NCBI GenBank assembly: GCA_000697665.1
Contig: KL197712.1
Coordinates: 1,487,101 to 1,546,694, forward strand
Direction of reading: 5' to 3'
Source of the DNA: Jaapia argillacea MUCL 33604
Taxonomy: Eukaryota > Basidiomycota > Agaricomycetes > Jaapiales > Jaapiaceae
DNA: 59,594 bases
Notes under the pieces: model-generated
The model's input: the letters and a program-made list of their open reading frames with translations, nothing else
What the model was told of the DNA's origin: nothing
The model's database searches: none
Program-made: the position numbers and the translations under genes
Part shown: positions 55,601-59,594 of the stretch, one piece after another
How positions within the stretch are numbered: the first letter of the stretch is position 1
Layout of the letters: each line of letters begins with the position of its first letter

Positions 55601-57324
55601 GCGCATGCATTAGCAGTGCATAGCAGCTTGAGTACCTTCAGATTTTGAGTTTGACGCTGAGATAAGTCTATCATGCCGGGAGTGCCAGTGGGAAGAACGA
55701 TGTACAACTTTTCTGTTTGCTAGCGCTTTTTCTTTCAGTTTCAAGCGCCTACATCTGGCCCAACAAGCACAGATCCCTCCTTCTGGTACTTTGTCCTATG
55801 CACCAGCGCTCCTTGTTTCTAATGGGCACAGAAGCGCCAGCGGGCACAGATCTTCGCGCTATTCCTCGCGCTTTGATCCTTTGCACCAGCGTCTCACCTG
55901 CACCAGGGCCTCACCTGCACCAGCATCTCACCTGCTCCCAGGTAGGAGAAGCGCCTAGTGGGCACAGACTTGTTACCTTGTTACTTGTGCTAACGCCCAT
56001 CTGTCTCGATGAGCTGCGTCGAAGGAGTACTATATAATGAAAGAAATGAATACCTCGAATTTCAGTCTCCCCAACCCACCTCCTCTTTCACCTACCTACA
56101 TCATTTCCTACTCACATGAGCTCCAATCCCTCGGTCCATCCCATGCCTGCGCACAATTTCAGTGCAAGGCAAGTCTCCTCCCTTTGATCTGCCGCAGGGT
56201 CCAGACTTCACGATGTTTTCATCAGCGGAACCATGGGTATTTCACCTCAGTCTCCAACTGCATCAGTAATCCCAAAACAAATTGAGAGGCCTTGAGGTTG
56301 CTGGCAAGCATCACAAGCGCACCAAGCTTCTACTGGCTACCCCCCATTTTGCAAGCGCCACCAAGATGCTGTGTTTCCCACAAGCGCCCACCAAGCAGTC
56401 TCAAGCAAACCCTTCATCTATCAAGCACATCTCCCCAACTTGCAAGCACCGATCAACTGCTGTCAATTGGGTTTAGGTTTGTGGCAAGCTGTGATGGACG
56501 GTTGTCCATACTGGGCTCATGTTGTGGCAATTGATCGACTCAGTAGAAATAATAATATATATTGGAGGAGCATAGTACGGTCGAATCAAGAACAATAGTA
56601 AAGAATGGGATAGAGGGTAAAGGATGGGAAAGAAAAGTCATGGCGGTGAGGGCATGGACGAAAGGTATGAGGGACTAAGTAGCAGGAGATGGTAGTGAAT
56701 CGAAGGCGAAACCACGATAGTCGTGTGGAAGGAGGGGTGCACCCACAGCTCATTCAAAGGTATATGCAATCAATGGGAGTCTTGAAAAATGACTGCGACA
56801 GTTTGCCAGGGGGCTTGGCAGAGCAGCGCTGACGGACGTGAAGTGCTGGCCGGAGGGTGACAGAGAGGTGGGATTGGAACCAGACATCTACAGGACCACC
56901 GGGAGCTAGTGATACATTAACAGAGTGAGGGCTGGGGCCGATAAAAGTTGGGCGCGAGCGCGAAGCGCAACGTGTGCAACGTTGTGGGGAACCCAATCCA
57001 CCTACTAGCGGAATCACGCCATTATACCGTTTCGACCGTAACTCCATCGAATCAAGTATACAACATCCCCTCTCTTCGAATCAAGTTGAACTCACCAGTT
57101 TCATACGATTTCGGACCCGACATCCCATTCCCTCACTCCTGACAACCACACGGCACTCAGTCCCATCTCAAACGAAACTCGACTCTCAGTAATTCGCTCC
57201 CTCGTCATTCCAAACTCGGAAATATCCAAACGTCCGAACGCACGCCCAATTCTCCTAACGATTCGATCGTATTCCGGATGACGTCGGAATTTCCTATCCG
57301 CTCCAACTCCGAGATTCCTCCCGA
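55601..57324. other. No gene assigned
   Basis: Short local repeats only: CTCACCTGCACCAG-type at 55890-55935 and CAAGCGCCACCAAG-type at 56305-56400. Open frames here are short and without motifs. Confidence 0.45.
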
Positions 57325-57640
57325 GACCAGATGTCCACCATTTCGCCTCCACGTTGCTCAGTATCGGGATTTCCGATGTTCTACGATTAGGACTGTATTC
57401 GACCCGACGATACGATTCCGATGCACCCGATGCAAACGTTCATAGGAGTCCGGAACATCGGAATTCGACTCAAGACTAGTTGTTCACCATCTCGCCTCCA
57501 CGTCATTCAGTATCGGGAATTCCGACGTTATCAAGTTAGGAACGTATTCGTCCCGACGATACAACTCCGATGCACCCGATGCGAACGTTCCTAGGACGTC
57601 GAGACACCCGATTCGACTCAGAACTCCTCCTTCACCACCT
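57325..57640. repeat. 149-bp tandem duplication
   Basis: Units start at 57325 and 57474, with the first part of a third from about 57623. Shared blocks include GCCTCCACGT, CAGTATCGGGA and CGATGCACCCGATGC. Copies are about 80 percent alike by eye. Confidence 0.85.
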
Positions 57641-59594
57641 TGGACTTACAACCTTGCACGTCCCCGGAATCTCGACAATCTTATCAGGAAGCTTCTTACC
57701 TCGATGATCCGAGTCCTGATACACTGCCACAACATGTTCCGATGATCCGATACTCCGGGATTTACAAAACACTTACATCACTATCCACACCATCGCTTAT
57801 CGACTTCTCCACCTCATGTCTGTGCTCTTGGACTGAGTCCTCGATCAGGAAGACACTCGCTTTAGGTTTCCGAGATTGACTACTATAGATCCTGCTCGTT
57901 CCGAGGCTTCTGTGCACTTCCTCTTTCGGTCCGATACGCCTCCGATAGGACTTCACTCGCTTCCGAGGAATACTCAGTATGTTTTACCTCAGTTACTTGA
58001 CTTCTGACTTGTCCCCCTCTTTTGTTGTGCACTCTCTCACTTGAATCACACTCATGTTGTCCCGAATTCACTATTCCCTTTATCCTTTCCTATTCTGTAG
58101 CTACCTCATGTACTTAGGTATAAAAACCTGTCTGTAGCTACTTCTCCAATAACAATCTTTCGTGATCTCTCTCGTCCTGAGTTGCTCTCAGATGTCGTTC
58201 ACCCTCGCGCTCTCAATCTAAGCTTGTCCTTGTGTCGCTCTCTAGTGTCCCCTCGGAATCTAACTGTCTCGGGCTTCGGACTTCTTTATCTTCGGGATTT
58301 CCGGTATTTCTTACTTTCGACTTGTGTTGATGTTTCCCGGCCTTCACGTTCTATCTCGATGCTTTCTTTTCGATTTGTTCCAATCTTATTTCGTTCCGAT
58401 CTTATTTCATTCCAATTAGTGTTTTCCTTTCGTTCCTATCCCAACGTATTAGTTTCAGTCCGTTTCGATTTGATTTCTTCGTTTTCCTATCGTTTTAGTT
58501 TGTTTTCGTCACACGTCTTACAGTTAGTTTCGTCGTATCGTATCCTTAGATTTCCGAGTAGTCCAACTCGATTCCCGACGTTCCGGACACCCGCGCAAGT
58601 ACTCGCCGTAGCGCACCCTCCCCTCGGGATTACTCCTCCACTATCGCTGTGTCGAGTTGAGTTTCCTTTTGTGTTCTGATTACTGGACACATCAATTCTG
58701 GACCTTACAAGTCTGTCCTACGCATTCCCGCATCCCGAAACACTGATCCCTCCTGTTCTTCGGTTTCTATCTGAAGACGAACAACTACCCCTCACTCGGA
58801 ACTTACGAACCCCAAGTACCCCACAACGTAAAGCGTGGAATGGTGGATTGCGGCAATCTAGGTGCAGCAGTGAAGTTTGTGCCAGGCGTTCCGATTTTGA
58901 GACCTCCGAGGCAGCAAGTATTGGCAATGGTGCAGTTGGAAGCCATGGGATTTGAACTGAATAGCGGCAGCGTGGTGTGGTTCAACACTACCAAAGCCGG
59001 TTGTTTGTTTGCCTTCAGATGAGAAATCCAACTCATTCAAGGAGAAAGGGAGACACCGAGCGTTGGAGCGGTCGGGCTCCAACCATGAGTACTTGATGGA
59101 TACTGGGCTCAGGATACCACCGCCAGCAGGGTCGGAGGCAGGGTAAACAACTGGGAACCAAGAAAATCCTAATTGGTGAATGATAACCGAAGTCGAATCT
59201 CGTAGCATCATGCCTTGGTGGGTCGAAGCAGAATGGCATGTGGGGAGACTCCTCGACGGTCGAATTGCCTCCCTTGCTTTTGGTCAGAGTCCAAAAGGGT
59301 ATCCTGACAGCCAAAATCTCGCCCGTACCCGCCGATGTCCCTTGGCGGAAATCTGGACAGCTGAGCAGAAGGTCCCAGGGAGAGTCGAGTGAGTGGGCTT
59401 GGTATGGGGAGCATCATGCAAAGCACTCCATTGAGTGTGTGGTTTCGACGTCGCCGAGAACCGTTTTGGCCAAGCACCAGACGCTGTAGCATAATTGCAA
59501 TTATCCCAGCAAATAACAAGGAGGTGTTTGCAACTACCCCCAGCAAATGTATTGCAATAAGTGCCAAGTCCTGTAGCATCAGTACAGCCAGGCC
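57641..59594. other. No gene assigned; promoter- or LTR-like stretch
   Basis: TATAAAAA at 58119-58126 lies between two copies of CTGTAGCTAC (58095-58104, 58132-58141). A TGTTGTCCC start near 58055 and a GGACCTTACA end near 58710 would make a 656-bp LTR-like unit, but no partner copy, target duplication or primer site is visible. Frames from 58800 on have no motif. Confidence 0.35.

Overview
The window looks like repeat-rich genomic DNA of a filamentous basidiomycete, most likely an agaricomycete. The signs are genes split by many introns of about 47-75 nt, a KDZ-type transposon protein with CxC5/CxC6-like cysteine clusters, an alpha-type kinase, a family of TKL-like kinase copies, paired F-box genes, and Ngaro-like and gypsy retroelements. 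The species cannot be told from the sequence. All product names rest on motif recognition by eye; no search was run.

Layout. 1-2.1 kb has no recognisable gene. 2.18-9.94 kb is a large element with 15-bp inverted ends, interrupting an array of tRNA-derived repeat units (9.95-10.46 kb). Nested in it are a two-gene Tc1/mariner-like transposon (2275-6052) and a 1.6-kb MULE-like non-autonomous element carrying a 77-bp minisatellite (7196-8821). 10.5-16.5 kb holds a broken ZNF511-like gene and two interleaved broken kinase genes. 17068-23327 is a 6.26-kb KDZ-type element with two convergent genes: an apparently intact alpha-kinase and a KDZ transposase broken by one stop codon. 23.5-36.1 kb is the most host-like part: SINE copies, an intact kinase-like gene that has lost its DFG motif, an intact ZNF511-like gene, a flavin reductase-like gene and two tandem F-box genes. 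36628-52140 is a Ngaro-like tyrosine-recombinase retroelement with split direct repeats, itself split by a minus-strand gypsy element (39640-49254, 5-bp target duplication, 266-bp LTRs). 52.1-59.6 kb has one more broken kinase and several tandem repeats.

Genes likely to encode working proteins: the accessory gene of the Tc1/mariner element (500 aa), the alpha-kinase (809 aa), the kinase-like protein at 23.9-25.2 kb (323 aa), the ZNF511-like protein (388 aa), the flavin reductase-like protein (271 aa), the two F-box proteins (484 and 491 aa) and the Ngaro Gag-like ORF (310 aa). Most transposase and polymerase ORFs carry premature stops, often TGA where an arginine codon is expected. This fits C-to-T decay of methylated repeats.

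The two observations I rate highest are DNA transposons that carry a second conserved-looking gene opposite the transposase: an alpha-kinase in the KDZ element, and an unrecognised 500-aa protein with a SAM-like tail in the Tc1/mariner element.
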